The notes under the pieces were generated by a model that was not told where the DNA came from, did not search any database, and saw only the letters and a list, made by a program, of their open reading frames with translations. This document shows, piece after piece, positions 1-8,394 of a stretch of DNA of 44,199 nucleotides; the stretch's first letter is position 1, and each line of letters starts with the position of its first letter. The translations under genes were made by a program, and so were the position numbers. This DNA comes from Bacteroidales bacterium (lineage in GTDB: Bacteria; Bacteroidota; Bacteroidia; Bacteroidales; UBA3824). The DNA is taken from the NCBI GenBank assembly GCA_016286055.1, contig JAEERW010000021.1, forward strand, positions 1-44,199. Direction: 5' to 3'.

Positions 1-1641
1 TTTAAGTATCAAATGTTCTTGCGTCCGAGAAGGTTTGGCAAGAGCCTGATGCTTAATATGTTGGCGGCATATTACGATGTGGCGATGAAAGACAGTTTTG
101 ATGAACTTTTCAGCGGCCTGTATATCGGCGACAATCCCACCGAGGAGCGCAACAAGTATCTGATTTTGAAGTTTAATTTTTCGGGCATTGACCCGGATGA
201 AACCAAAGTGCAAGATTCGTTCAACACCAATGTGCTTGATACACTTGTAAGTTTTGCTAAAAAATACAAGGATTTACTGCCGGAAGGAACTGCAAGCAAA
301 ATCGCTAATGAAACCAAATCCAATGATGCATTTACCAAACTCACAAACATCATTCAACTTGCAGGATTGCAAATCTACGCCATCATTGATGAGTACGACA
401 ATTTTGCAAACACAATGCTTGCCGACAGTGAGAGTAATTATATGAACCTCACCCACGGCGATGGATTTTTCCGTCTGTTTTTCAATAACTTAAAAGCCGC
501 AACGACCGAAAACGACGCAGCGGTTTCGCGCATTATGATTTCGGGCGTTACTCCGCTCACACTCAGCGACGTAACAAGCGGCTACAATATCGGAATGAAC
601 ATATCTGCCGACAGTCAGTTTAATTCTCTTGCCGGTTTTACCGAAACAGAATTCCGCCAAATGCTTGAATATTACCGCGATGCAACAGGAGTTTTCAATC
701 ATACCGTTGATGAATTGATAGAAATCACCAAGCCGTGGTACGACAACAACTGTTTCAGCGAAGATTCTATTGATGACGACCGTATGTACAACTCAGATAT
801 GGGGTTGTTTTTCATCAGAGAATATATCAAAAAGAACGGCAACATTCCCGAAAATATGGTGGATTCCAACATATCATCCGACTACAACAAGATGACCAAA
901 CTCATCCGCTTTGAAAAGCAATTTGGTGAGAAAACATCTCTAATTCAGCGCATTAACAACGACGGATATATTTACGGAACCATCAAACCCGAATTTGCCC
1001 TCAACGACCTTGATCGCTACGAAAACCTTGTGAGTCTGATGTTTTATATGGGATTGCTGTCGGTTGGCGATCATCAGGCAGGCAGGTCAAAACTGATTAT
1101 TCCAAATTCTACCGTCCGTCAACAGTATTTCAGATATATGCAGCGTAATTACGATACCTTTGTATCGTGGAATACTGACGACAACATTATGTCCGACCTT
1201 GGTTACTCGCTTGCGTGGAAAGGCGAGCACGAAAAGTTTTTCCGCTACATTGCAAGTTGTATGAAAGACGCCACCAAAAACAACGATTTCAACAAGTACG
1301 GCGAGGCTTTTGTGAAGGGATTTTTCCTCTGTCAGTTTGGGGTCAACCTCAATTACTACACGCCCTTCACCGAACAGGAATTGGACCACGGATACAGCGA
1401 TCTTTACCTAAAACCGCGCATCGGCACTCCGCACGGCTACATCATCGAACTCAAATATTGCAAACATTCATCCACCCCCGCCGAAGTAAAGGCACTCTTG
1501 GAGCAAGCGCGAGTTCAGTTGCCCAACTACATCAACGCCAAACACTTAACCACCGAAGCCAAAGACGGCAATTGGACATTGCATCCGATAATCTTGGTCT
1601 TCAAAGGTTGGGAATTGGCGGAATATGAGGTGATAGAGTGA
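1..1641 (+). CDS. AAA-ATPase-like / PD-(D/E)XK family protein, 5' end cut by window
   Basis: The reading frame is open from the first base, so the gene starts outside the window; the ATG at 13 is internal. The first visible residues hold the P-loop of the Bacteroidetes AAA-ATPase-like family (RPRRFGKS, at residues 4-11 of the part counted from position 13). A Walker B-like IIDEYD lies near residue 125. The C-terminal part carries a PD-(D/E)XK nuclease-like core (SDLYLKP, then IIELKYCK, near residues 460-485). Members are usually about 520-580 aa, so little is missing at the N-terminus. They are abundant and often multicopy in gut Bacteroidales. The role is unknown; an accessory or mobile-element-related function is often suspected. 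The family call is firm, the function is not. Confidence 0.85.
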   Translation, partial: FKYQMFLRPRRFGKSLMLNMLAAYYDVAMKDSFDELFSGLYIGDNPTEERNKYLILKFNFSGIDPDETKVQDSFNTNVLDTLVSFAKKYKDLLPEGTASKIANETKSNDAFTKLTNIIQLAGLQIYAIIDEYDNFANTMLADSESNYMNLTHGDGFFRLFFNNLKAATTENDAAVSRIMISGVTPLTLSDVTSGYNIGMNISADSQFNSLAGFTETEFRQMLEYYRDATGVFNHTVDELIEITKPWYDNNCFSEDSIDDDRMYNSDMGLFFIREYIKKNGNIPENMVDSNISSDYNKMTKLIRFEKQFGEKTSLIQRINNDGYIYGTIKPEFALNDLDRYENLVSLMFYMGLLSVGDHQAGRSKLIIPNSTVRQQYFRYMQRNYDTFVSWNTDDNIMSDLGYSLAWKGEHEKFFRYIASCMKDATKNNDFNKYGEAFVKGFFLCQFGVNLNYYTPFTEQELDHGYSDLYLKPRIGTPHGYIIELKYCKHSSTPAEVKALLEQARVQLPNYINAKHLTTEAKDGNWTLHPIILVFKGWELAEYEVIE

Positions 1642-1816
1642 TTGCCATCGGCTGACATCAGACATCCTTTGATTGTATTTTTCTTGATGACAAAGATATG
1701 TTTTTTCTTCGATGTTTACAAAAACTTTTGATTTATTGTTTGGAGAATATTTTCTTTTATCCGCTTTTTTCCTTATCTTCGTCCTCACAAACCAACCCCA
1801 AAAATCGCAATTAATT

Positions 1817-2467
1817 ATGAAAGCATTATTCATCAACGGCAGTCCGCGAAAGAATGGCAACACTGCAAAACTTTTGAAACGGGCAATGGAAGGCGCGGCT
1901 GAGGCAGGCGCTGAAACCGAATTGATTAACCTTTACGACCGAAGCCTGAATTTCAAGGGCTGTATGAGTTGTTTCGCCTGCAAATTGAAGGGCGGCAAAA
2001 AGGGTATCTGCACTTTCAAAGACGATTTGCAGCCCATACTCGAAAAGGCTGTCGCCACCGACGTGCTGATCTGCGGCTCGCCAAACTATTGCGGCTATCC
2101 GACGGCAATGATGCGTGCTTTTATGGAGCGATTAGAGTTTCCAACGGTCAACTATTCCGACTATACCAAACCGTTGGTTATCAAAAAGATACATTCCGCC
2201 ACAATCTACACAATGAACTGTCCCGACGAGACGGTTTACAAGCAAATGAATTATGATATTCTGATGGACAACAGCGCAAATCAACTCGGCGTATTTGGTC
2301 CCACAGAAATTTTGCGCTCATTCGACACCTACCAATTCTCCAACTACGACCGTTACGATGCCGCCACATTCAGCGAGCCTCACAAGGCACAAGTGCGCGA
2401 CACGCAGTTTCAGCAAGACCTCAACAAGGCTTACGAACTCGGCAAAAGATTGTGCGAGGAGGGTTAA
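1817..2467 (+). CDS. NADPH-dependent FMN reductase / flavodoxin-fold iron-sulfur-type flavoprotein
   Basis: The 216-aa protein starts with the FMN phosphate-binding loop of the flavodoxin-like reductases (LFINGSPRKNGNT, residues 4-16). A cysteine cluster follows (GCMSCFACK, near residue 50), as in the iron-sulfur flavoprotein branch of the NADPH-dependent FMN reductase family. The GSPNYCGYP segment near residue 93 is the second flavin-contact loop. An upstream in-frame ATG at 1712 would add a poorly conserved hydrophobic stretch. I chose 1817 because the family begins with exactly this beta strand. It probably transfers electrons from NAD(P)H to flavin; the partner is unknown. The stop overlaps the stop of the convergent gene downstream. 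Confidence 0.85.
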   Translation: MKALFINGSPRKNGNTAKLLKRAMEGAAEAGAETELINLYDRSLNFKGCMSCFACKLKGGKKGICTFKDDLQPILEKAVATDVLICGSPNYCGYPTAMMRAFMERLEFPTVNYSDYTKPLVIKKIHSATIYTMNCPDETVYKQMNYDILMDNSANQLGVFGPTEILRSFDTYQFSNYDRYDAATFSEPHKAQVRDTQFQQDLNKAYELGKRLCEEG

Positions 2468-3579
2468 AACTCTTGGTCGATGATTTTTCGTAAATCATCC
2501 TCCGACGGCAACACTCGGCGAACATCTTCGGCGGTTTTGTAAGTGGCAACACCCATTGGATTGTCGTAGCCTTGAATCAAAAATTCGACAAACGATTTGT
2601 TTGCATCCTTGCATAGTATAATCCCTATGCTTGGATTTTCAAACGGCTTTTTCACTTCGGTGTCAAGGATTCTAAGATATGCCGACAATTGCCCCAAATA
2701 TGCTGGTTTGAAAGATCCAATTTTCAGTTCCACCACCACAAGCGCCGATAATTCCCTGTTGTAGAACAATAAATCGGGAAATTGTTCCACACCAAACTTT
2801 TCCAAATGATATTGATTGCCGACAAATGCAAAATCCTTTCCAAAAGCCATTATAAAGTCTTTGATATGCTGTACAATTTCTTGTTCCAAAACTTTTTCGT
2901 CAACATCTTTTTCTCTTGCATTGAGTTCTTCCATATTGACAAATTCAAGTAAGTAATTGTCCTTAAACATCGAAATTGCTTTAAGAGCGGAAACTTTTGA
3001 TGGCAAAGTTTGAGCAAAATTGTTTGGCATTGATGATTGGTGATGATAAAGGTCGCCCTTAATTTCATCTATCATTCGCTCCTTACTCCAATGATTTTCA
3101 GCGGTTTTTTTGATATAAAAAAGACGTTCCTCCAAGTTGGACACTTTTGCAATTATCTCGCTGTGATGCGTGAAACTTATGGCAAAAAAATCTTTCCATT
3201 CCAAATCGCCCACTGCCAGTGGGCGATTTATAAGTATTTGAGAATCAATAATATTTAAAGAATTGGCATTATCGCCCACCGTCAGCGGGCGTTTTTCTAA
3301 TACTTGCCATTGCTCATAAAAAGTGCGCATTCTCTTTATGGCGGATGGTGAAAAACCACGCAGACCGGGTAATTCTCTATGTAATTGATCACTAATGGAT
3401 TGCACAGCACTTGTTCCCCAAACACCTGTCCTTGTTTTGGCAGACAAATATTTGCCAATGGAATAATATAGCGACAACAATTCCTTATTGGCAAGTTGCG
3501 CAATATGGTATTGGCTCTGCAAAATGGCTGTCTTAATTGTCTTGACAGCATTCATCAATTCATTGGTAGTTTCGCTCAT
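2464..3579 (-). CDS. YhcG-type PD-(D/E)XK nuclease family protein (DUF1016)
   Basis: This 371-aa protein has the two-part YhcG layout. The N-terminal DUF1016 helical domain covers about residues 5-110 (YYSIGKYLS, then FSPSAIKRMRTFYEQW). The C-terminal PD-(D/E)XK domain covers about 200-350 (FPDLLFYNRELSALVVVELK, with the D and ExK of the core). The ATG at 3579 is preferred over a TTG two codons upstream. A TATATTTG -7 box lies at 3612-3619 on the minus strand. The family is a putative nuclease found next to restriction and mobile genes, and its biological role is unsettled. The linker between the domains carries two in-frame palindromes that encode RPLTVGD and RPLAVGD, described separately. 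Convergent with the flavin reductase gene, overlapping by four bases. Confidence 0.85.
   Translation of the reverse strand: MSETTNELMNAVKTIKTAILQSQYHIAQLANKELLSLYYSIGKYLSAKTRTGVWGTSAVQSISDQLHRELPGLRGFSPSAIKRMRTFYEQWQVLEKRPLTVGDNANSLNIIDSQILINRPLAVGDLEWKDFFAISFTHHSEIIAKVSNLEERLFYIKKTAENHWSKERMIDEIKGDLYHHQSSMPNNFAQTLPSKVSALKAISMFKDNYLLEFVNMEELNAREKDVDEKVLEQEIVQHIKDFIMAFGKDFAFVGNQYHLEKFGVEQFPDLLFYNRELSALVVVELKIGSFKPAYLGQLSAYLRILDTEVKKPFENPSIGIILCKDANKSFVEFLIQGYDNPMGVATYKTAEDVRRVLPSEDDLRKIIDQEF
3203..3291. repeat. Pair of REP-like palindromes inside the YhcG linker
   Basis: At 3203-3229 two 12-base arms (AAATCGCCCACT and its complement) flank a 3-base loop. A second related palindrome (CGCCCAC...GCGGGCG) sits at 3273-3291. 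Both are in frame with the yhcG-like gene on the minus strand and encode RPL(T/A)VGD. They fall between the helical domain and the nuclease domain. Confidence 0.75.
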
Positions 3580-3611
3580 AGTCAATAACTTTTAATTGTT
3601 ACTTTCCGCCA

Positions 3612-3619
3612 CAAATATA
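3612..3619 (-). promoter_or_regulatory. -7 box (TATATTTG) for the YhcG gene
   Basis: On the minus strand this octamer matches the Bacteroidetes -7 consensus TAnnTTTG. It lies 32 bases upstream of the chosen ATG. No clear -33 partner is visible. Confidence 0.5.
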
Positions 3620-3650
3620 GCCAATTATTTTTGTAATCCAAAATCAATTA

Positions 3651-4520
3651 CTACCCCCTCCGATACTCCTTCGGGCTTATCCCCTTTAAGCGTTTGAAAA
3701 AGCGGCAGAAACTTGCGTGGTCGGCAAAGTGCAGTGCCTCAGCAATTTGCACAATAGTTTTGGTGGTGTGTTGAAGTTGCCACAATGCCTCCATCAGAAG
3801 CATTTGGTTGATATAATCCAAAACCGTCCTGCCCGTTATCTGACGGACTATGCGTGAAAGGTAAATGTTTGTAACACAAAGTTTTCCGGCATAAAACCCA
3901 ATGTCGCGATGTTCCACAAAATTATTGGGCAAAAGGCGTATGAACTCCAAAAACAACTCCTCGGCACGCTCCGAAAAATGGTGAGGATTGATGCTACATT
4001 GTTGAATATCAAGTAAATCGAGCAAAAACGCCGAATACAAAAGTCGCAACATATCAGTCTTGAAAATATGGCTACTGTGCTGATAATCTGCAAATTCACT
4101 CATTCGATGGCACAATCTCCGCGCATTGTCCTCTGAGAGAGAAAGTTTCGGCACGTGCAACTCCACAATCGGAAAATACGCCGCACGGATTACGTTGCGT
4201 ATAACAGGCGAGTCAAAAACCACATCTTCCTCTGCCAAAAGGCTCAAAGCCAAATAGTTGTCGGTTGCGTTCTCTACCGTTATCGAAAACCCCGGAGTGT
4301 ATGTGTATAGGTCGCCAGGATTGAGTGTAATATTTTTACCGTTATAATTTATAACAGCCTGTCCATCAATGATTACCGTAAAAGCATAAAACGGCAGACG
4401 ACCATTGAGGCGGTTTGTGTTCATAGCCCGCTCTTGGTTGACTTCGGCATAGACAATTCCATCGTCGGGAACATTGTCAACATTCCAATACTCTTTGAGA
4501 AACTTGGGTAAAAGATTCAT
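3651..4520 (-). CDS. AraC-family transcriptional regulator
   Basis: The 289-aa protein has an N-terminal cupin-like sensing half (about residues 20-150) and a C-terminal double helix-turn-helix AraC domain (about 190-289). The C-terminus ends in the family signature (DHASFCRFFKRLKGISPKEYRR). The second recognition helix and the FKRxxGxSPxxYR motif are intact. It has its own -7 box (TATCTTTG, minus strand 4543-4550) and is divergent from the ferritin-like gene. AraC proteins often bind direct repeats with a 21-bp period next to the promoter. Two operators of that kind occur in this window, at 5790-5818 and 23841-23869, both in front of redox-related genes, so this protein is a candidate regulator of them. 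That link is inference; its ligand is unknown. Confidence 0.9.
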   Translation of the reverse strand: MNLLPKFLKEYWNVDNVPDDGIVYAEVNQERAMNTNRLNGRLPFYAFTVIIDGQAVINYNGKNITLNPGDLYTYTPGFSITVENATDNYLALSLLAEEDVVFDSPVIRNVIRAAYFPIVELHVPKLSLSEDNARRLCHRMSEFADYQHSSHIFKTDMLRLLYSAFLLDLLDIQQCSINPHHFSERAEELFLEFIRLLPNNFVEHRDIGFYAGKLCVTNIYLSRIVRQITGRTVLDYINQMLLMEALWQLQHTTKTIVQIAEALHFADHASFCRFFKRLKGISPKEYRRG

Positions 4521-4542
4521 AATCTGTGCGTTTTTTTGGTGT

Positions 4543-4550
4543 CAAAGATA
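4543..4550 (-). promoter_or_regulatory. -7 box (TATCTTTG) for the AraC-type gene
   Basis: It matches TAnnTTTG on the minus strand, 22 bases before the ATG. No clear -33 element is seen. Confidence 0.5.
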
Positions 4551-4628
4551 AGAAAATAAATTGGAATTTGTTTTGTTTCGGTCACAAAATTGTTTGTTGC
4601 AACCCGACGCCGAGAAAATTTTTCAGCG

Positions 4629-4636
4629 TATATTTG
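4629..4636 (+). promoter_or_regulatory. -7 box (TATATTTG) for the ferritin-like gene
   Basis: It matches TAnnTTTG and lies 32 bases before the ATG at 4669. It is divergent from the AraC gene promoter. Confidence 0.5.
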
Positions 4637-4668
4637 GCTTGCTTAATTAACTTTATAACACAGAAAAA

Positions 4669-5124
4669 ATGGACAGCAAAAAATCAATCGAAGCGTTGCA
4701 GTTTTTTGTAACGGGACTAACCGAAGGCGCGTTGGTTCACAAGCAACAAGGACTGATTTTCAAGTCGCAAGGCTTTGAAAAACTCGGTCAGAAATACATC
4801 GACCATTTCAGCGAGGAGATGGCTTGGGTGGAAAAATTCACAAACCGCATCCTCGACCTCGGCGGCGAAATCAAGTTTGAGGGCGCAAAATGCCGCGAAC
4901 TCATCCTCAACCCCGTTGACTACATCAAGGCGGACCTCAAAATTCAGGAAGAGGGCGTTGAGATGCTCTACAAGTGCGTGGAGACCCTCACCGGCGACCC
5001 AACAACCTACGACATTATGAAAGGCTACCTCGCCGACGAGGAGGAAGACCTCTATTGGAGTCAAAGCGCGCTTCAACTCATCGAGTGCATCGGAGTTCAG
5101 AATTGGCTCATTAAACAGTTGTAA
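4669..5124 (+). CDS. Ferritin-like / bacterioferritin-like protein
   Basis: The 151-aa protein has the length and helical pattern of the bacterioferritin/DpsL branch of the ferritin superfamily. Candidate metal-ligand positions are E19, E49/E50, E94/E95 and the E124-E126 run. The usual ExxH motifs read E50-x-x-W53 and E/D-x-x-W130, so both ligand histidines appear to be tryptophan. In known relatives these proteins oxidise and store iron, protecting against peroxide. Whether this copy keeps a working diiron centre is doubtful on sequence alone. It has its own promoter and is followed after 22 bases by a small winged-helix-like gene, so the two are probably co-transcribed up to the hairpin at 5326-5365. 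Confidence 0.75.
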   Translation: MDSKKSIEALQFFVTGLTEGALVHKQQGLIFKSQGFEKLGQKYIDHFSEEMAWVEKFTNRILDLGGEIKFEGAKCRELILNPVDYIKADLKIQEEGVEMLYKCVETLTGDPTTYDIMKGYLADEEEDLYWSQSALQLIECIGVQNWLIKQL

Positions 5125-5146
5125 ATCAATCTAAAACACATCAATA

Positions 5147-5320
5147 ATGAAAGAACAAGTATTGCAGGCAATCCGCGAGGCGGGCAAACCCGTTTCGGCA
5201 GGCGAGGTTACAAAAATCCTCAACGCCGACCGCAAAGAAGTGGACAAGGCATTCGCCGAACTCAAAAAAGAAGGGGCAATCACCTCGCCCGTAAGGTGCA
5301 AATGGGCTCCGGCAGAATAA
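5147..5320 (+). CDS. Small winged-helix-like protein (57 aa)
   Basis: This short gene starts with an ATG 22 bases after the ferritin-like gene and ends just before a strong hairpin. The protein (MKEQVLQAIREAGKPVSAGE onward) has the alternating helix pattern of a minimal winged-helix domain: a first helix, then ADRKEVDKAFAELKKEG as the likely recognition helix, then a short wing ending in CKWAP. Small proteins of this kind are common in Bacteroidales and are annotated as transcriptional regulators. No catalytic residue is visible. DNA binding is inferred from the fold pattern alone. Confidence 0.75.
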   Translation: MKEQVLQAIREAGKPVSAGEVTKILNADRKEVDKAFAELKKEGAITSPVRCKWAPAE

Positions 5321-5325
5321 GATTA

Positions 5326-5365
5326 TTAGCGGCAAATAGAAATAAAAAAAACTATTTGCCGCTAA
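5326..5365 (+). terminator. Intrinsic terminator after the ferritin / winged-helix unit
   Basis: Perfect 14-base arms (TTAGCGGCAAATAG and its complement) flank an A-rich 12-base loop and are followed by TTTT. It begins five bases after the small gene's stop codon. Confidence 0.85.
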
Positions 5366-5403
5366 TTTTAATTGATGTGTGTTTCAACCGTTTCAAAGAT
5401 TTG

Positions 5404-5781
5404 ATGAGCAAAAAGACCGACAAGGCGGAGTTTCTCGAACGCGAAGGACGTTTTATGTTCATCTGTTTCTTAAAACCGATTATCAATGGCACGGGATTCT
5501 ATTACTCCGAACCTGAAAACGACGACGGCAGCCGTATGGATTTAGTAATCACCTACAACCGCAAAGAATACGTCATTGAACTAAAAATTTGGCACGGCAC
5601 AGAATACGAAATTTCGGGTCGCGACCAATTGTCAGAATACCTCGACGCCCGCAACCTCGCCGAAGGCTACCTTGTAACGTTTTCATTCTTCAAGGAAAAG
5701 ACCGCCCAAGAAAAGCCCGAATGGATTGAACACAACGGCAAAAAGATTTATGAGGCTGTGATAGACTGCGGGAAGGAATAA
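5404..5781 (+). pseudogene. C-terminal remnant of an AAA-ATPase-like / PD-(D/E)XK protein
   Basis: From the ATG at 5404 the frame encodes about 125 aa that match only the C-terminal nuclease-like domain of the family seen at the left edge. The landmarks are FLEREGRFMFICFLKPIING, then RMDLVITY, then YVIELKIWHG, giving the D and ExK of the PD-(D/E)XK core. The P-loop half is absent: upstream lies only the hairpin at 5326-5365. The frame is open slightly further upstream (to 5296), but that part overlaps the small winged-helix gene and the terminator. Most likely a truncated copy left by rearrangement. A functional stand-alone domain cannot be excluded, because the remaining frame is intact. Confidence 0.65.
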
Positions 5782-5789
5782 GTCATTCC

Positions 5790-5846
5790 GTGAAACTTTT
5801 CGCTCCAAAAGTGAAACTATTTTCTGAAAAATATTGATTATATTTG
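5790..5846 (+). promoter_or_regulatory. Direct-repeat operator plus promoter of the acetyltransferase unit
   Basis: GTGAAACT occurs at 5790-5797 and again at 5811-5818, a 21-base period. Exactly 20 bases after the second copy is a TATATTTG -7 box (5839-5846). There is no TTG at -33; the second repeat takes its place. The same arrangement with identical spacing occurs on the minus strand at 23813-23869. Confidence 0.75.
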
Positions 5847-5877
5847 CAACGTAGATTAATATAATCAAAAAAAGCAA

Positions 5878-6432
5878 ATGGATACAGAAAATCAATTTTC
5901 AGGGAAAACATACGTTGGCAGCGATGAACTTTATGCCGATGTGCAACGCTGTATGGCGTTGGTGGCAGAGATGAACACCGGCTACAAAACCGAAAGCGAG
6001 GTGCGTGAATTTCTGCGCAAAATCACTTGTTCGGAAATTGACGAAAGCGTTAGAATTTTTCCGCCGTTTAATATCAATTATGGCAAACTAACTACTTTTG
6101 GCAAAGGCAGTTTCGTGAATTTTGGCTGCACATTTCTCGGACTTGGAGGCATCACCATCGGCGAGGGCGTTTTCATTGCGCCGCATTGCGTTTTGGCGAC
6201 AGAATATCATCCCGAAGACCCCGAAACTCGGCATACCTTGCTCACCAAACCAATTATTGTAAAAAAGAACGCTTGGATTGGCGCAAGTGCAACCATTCTT
6301 GCAGGCGTAACAATAGGCGAAAATGCAATTGTGGCGGCAGGAGCGGTTGTTACCAAAGATGTGCCCGACAATACTGTTGTGGGCGGCATTCCGGCTAAGT
6401 TTATCAAGAATGTTGAACCTCAAAAAAACTAA
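5878..6432 (+). CDS. Maltose/galactoside O-acetyltransferase-like protein (hexapeptide repeat)
   Basis: The 184-aa protein has the short N-terminal helical segment of the sugar O-acetyltransferases (maa/lacA type) followed by left-handed beta-helix hexapeptide repeats. Visible landmarks are [20 protein letters not shown], the catalytic histidine region ([14 protein letters not shown]) and the C-terminal [20 protein letters not shown]. It would move an acetyl group from acetyl-CoA to a sugar hydroxyl in the cytoplasm. The downstream flavodoxin-like lipoprotein follows after six bases, so they form one operon. The direct-repeat operator upstream suggests activation by an AraC-type protein. Confidence 0.9.
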   Translation: MDTENQFSGKTYVGSDELYADVQRCMALVAEMNTGYKTESEVREFLRKITCSEIDESVRIFPPFNINYGKLTTFGKGSFVNFGCTFLGLGGITIGEGVFIAPHCVLATEYHPEDPETRHTLLTKPIIVKKNAWIGASATILAGVTIGENAIVAAGAVVTKDVPDNTVVGGIPAKFIKNVEPQKN

Positions 6433-6438
6433 ATATCT

Positions 6439-7497
6439 ATGAAAAAAATTTTAACCATACTTGCGTTTTTGTGCATTTCGCTTGTGGCGTGTGGCGATAA
6501 GGATGACGACACTAAACCCGCTGAAAATCAGGGGGAAAACCAAAAGGATAATCCTCAAAATAATGACAATCCTCAAAATGTCGAAAACCCTGAAAATCAG
6601 AACACTGAACCTAATGTCGCAAATGGCAAGACGCTTTTGGTATATTACAGTTATACCGGCAACGTCAAGAGCATTGCCAACGAGTTTTTGAAAACCGTTG
6701 ACGCAGATGTTTTGGAGGTGCTTCCGGCGCAGGAAGGTCTTAAATATGAGGCAGATAACTACGCCATCGGCAGCGCATTAATCAAAGCCATCCGCGACAA
6801 TCCCGCCAAGGCTGAAAGTTACCCCGAAATCAAGTCTTACAAGATTGATTTAGAGCAATATAGCAACATTGTAATTGCCACTCCGCTGTGGTGGAGCAAT
6901 ATGGCGGCACCAATGCAAACGTTTTTGTTTCAAGAGGGTAACAAACTCACTAACAAGAACATAATGCTGATTGTATCGAGTGCAAGTAGCGGCATTTCGT
7001 CGGTGATTGACGATGCCAAACGTCTTGTTAACAAGAAAAACCTCACAGGCGAGGCTCTTTGGATAAACAACAGCAATCGCTCCGAAATGTCCACATTGCT
7101 GACACAATGGATTGAAAATCAAAAATTTGCATCAAAAATGACACAAAAACTCATCATCACTGTTTCGGGCGAGAGTCTCGAAGCCGATTTTGCCGACAAT
7201 AGTAGCGCAAAAGCCCTTGCCGAAGCCCTCAAACAATCGCCAATCACCTACAAGGCAGATGATTACGGCGGATTTGAAAAGGTGGGCGACCTTGGTCAGT
7301 CGTTTCCTCAAAACAACGAGCAAATCTCCACCTCGGCGGGCGACATCATTCTCTATCAGGGACATAACCTCTGCATCTATTACGGCGAAAATTCTTGGAA
7401 CTTCACCCGCATCGCCAAAATACCAAATATCAGTAAAGAAGAACTCTTAAAATTCCTCGGCGAAGGAGAAATCGAAATTAAATTGGAAGTGAAATAA
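6439..7497 (+). CDS. Lipoprotein with flavodoxin and cyclophilin-like domains
   Basis: The 352-aa protein starts with a lipoprotein signal peptide (lipobox LVAC, C18), then an Asn/Gln/Glu/Pro-rich linker (about residues 25-62). A flavodoxin-type domain follows, with an FMN loop (VYYSYTGNVKSIAN, about 69-82) and a TPLWWSN loop near residue 150. The C-terminal 120 residues (from about LIITVSGE) match the cyclophilin-like fold often fused or adjacent to such flavodoxins in gut bacteria. The lipobox implies membrane anchoring outside the cytoplasm, which is unusual for a flavodoxin. It is translated with the acetyltransferase. Function is likely redox; the electron partner is unknown. Confidence 0.85.
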   Translation: MKKILTILAFLCISLVACGDKDDDTKPAENQGENQKDNPQNNDNPQNVENPENQNTEPNVANGKTLLVYYSYTGNVKSIANEFLKTVDADVLEVLPAQEGLKYEADNYAIGSALIKAIRDNPAKAESYPEIKSYKIDLEQYSNIVIATPLWWSNMAAPMQTFLFQEGNKLTNKNIMLIVSSASSGISSVIDDAKRLVNKKNLTGEALWINNSNRSEMSTLLTQWIENQKFASKMTQKLIITVSGESLEADFADNSSAKALAEALKQSPITYKADDYGGFEKVGDLGQSFPQNNEQISTSAGDIILYQGHNLCIYYGENSWNFTRIAKIPNISKEELLKFLGEGEIEIKLEVK

Positions 7498-7511
7498 AAA
7501 ACTGCAATCCT

Positions 7512-7578
7512 CCATTTTTTTTAATGTAATCTTCCACCGCAAAAAAATGCGGGAATAATGATTTTGTGTCGAATTTTG
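7512..7578 (+). promoter_or_regulatory. Promoter region of cysH, shared layout with pstA
   Basis: A CTCCATTTTTTTTA block with CCA at 7512 lies exactly 63 bases before the TTTG (7575-7578) of a weak -7 box (GAATTTTG). TTTGCAGCGTAAAAAA continues downstream. The same two blocks at the same distance precede pstA. There is no CTTGG-type -33 element. Confidence 0.6.
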
Positions 7579-7600
7579 CAGCGTAAAAAAATGTTGCAAA

Positions 7601-8305
7601 ATGGAAGACATCATCAAACAATTGAACGAAAAATTTTCCTCTGCGTCGGCCGAGGATGTTTTAAAATATTTCCTTGCCGAATACAAGGGTGAAATCGGAT
7701 TGTCGTCGTCGCTGAGTTACGAAGACCAAGTGCTCACGCATATTATTTGTTCCATCGACAAAACCGCCAAGATTTTCACCCTTGACACAGGCAGATTTTT
7801 CCCCGAAACGTATTCCCTAATCGACAACACCAATATGCGTTATGGCATTAAAATTCAGGTCTATTTCCCTGATAATAATGCCGTTGAAAAGATGGTGGGC
7901 GAACACGGCGTAAATCTTTTTTACGAATCTGTGCAACTCCGCCACCTATGCTGCAATGTGCGCAAAATCGAACCCCTGAAACGTGCTTTGAAAGGTCTCA
8001 AAGTATGGGTAACGGGATTGCGTCGCAGTCAGTCGGTAACGCGCAAAAATATGCAACTGGTTGAGTACGACCAAGATGACAATATCATCAAACTCAATCC
8101 GCTGATTAATTGGAGCGAGGAAGATGTCAAGAGTTTTGTCAAGACCAACAATGTGCCTTACAACCGTCTGCACGACAAGGGATTCCCATCGATTGGCTGT
8201 CAACCCTGCACACGCGCCGTCAAAGAGGGCGAGGATATTCGCTCAGGCCGTTGGTGGTGGGAAAATCCCGAACATAGGGAGTGCGGGCTGCATCAGAGGA
8301 ATTGA
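7601..8305 (+). CDS. cysH: APS/PAPS reductase, 4Fe-4S type
   Basis: This 234-aa enzyme reduces adenylyl sulfate (or PAPS) to sulfite in the cytoplasm, the committed step of assimilatory sulfate reduction. It has the PP-loop-type nucleotide site (SSSLSYEDQVLTH, residues 35-47) and FTLDTGRFFPET (59-70). The four cysteines that bind the 4Fe-4S cluster are C117-C118 and C200/C203 (CCNVRK and GCQPCTR). The C-terminal ECGLH (C228) is the catalytic cysteine. The cluster cysteines favour APS over PAPS as the substrate. It stands directly upstream of a Pst-like transporter and shares promoter blocks with pstA, linking that transporter to sulfur metabolism. Start supported by an adjacent -7 box. Confidence 0.93.
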   Translation: MEDIIKQLNEKFSSASAEDVLKYFLAEYKGEIGLSSSLSYEDQVLTHIICSIDKTAKIFTLDTGRFFPETYSLIDNTNMRYGIKIQVYFPDNNAVEKMVGEHGVNLFYESVQLRHLCCNVRKIEPLKRALKGLKVWVTGLRRSQSVTRKNMQLVEYDQDDNIIKLNPLINWSEEDVKSFVKTNNVPYNRLHDKGFPSIGCQPCTRAVKEGEDIRSGRWWWENPEHRECGLHQRN

Positions 8306-8380
8306 CAATTGACAGTTGACAGTTGACAGTTGACAATTCACAATTCATAATTCATAATTCACAATTCGTAATTAATAATT
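8306..8380. repeat. Low-complexity tandem repeats between cysH and pstS
   Basis: The spacer consists of several TTGACAGT/TTGACAAT heptamer-like units followed by AATTCATAATTCA units. Similar AT-rich units recur at 28294-28322 and 44027-44120. No coding potential and no clear promoter consensus were seen. Confidence 0.75.
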
Positions 8381-8394
8381 AAAAAATATAAACG

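Noticed and set aside
8306-8380. Possible CRISPR array (repeated TTGACAGT units)
   Set aside because: Units are 7-8 bases and tandem, without unique spacers of regular length, and no cas gene is near.
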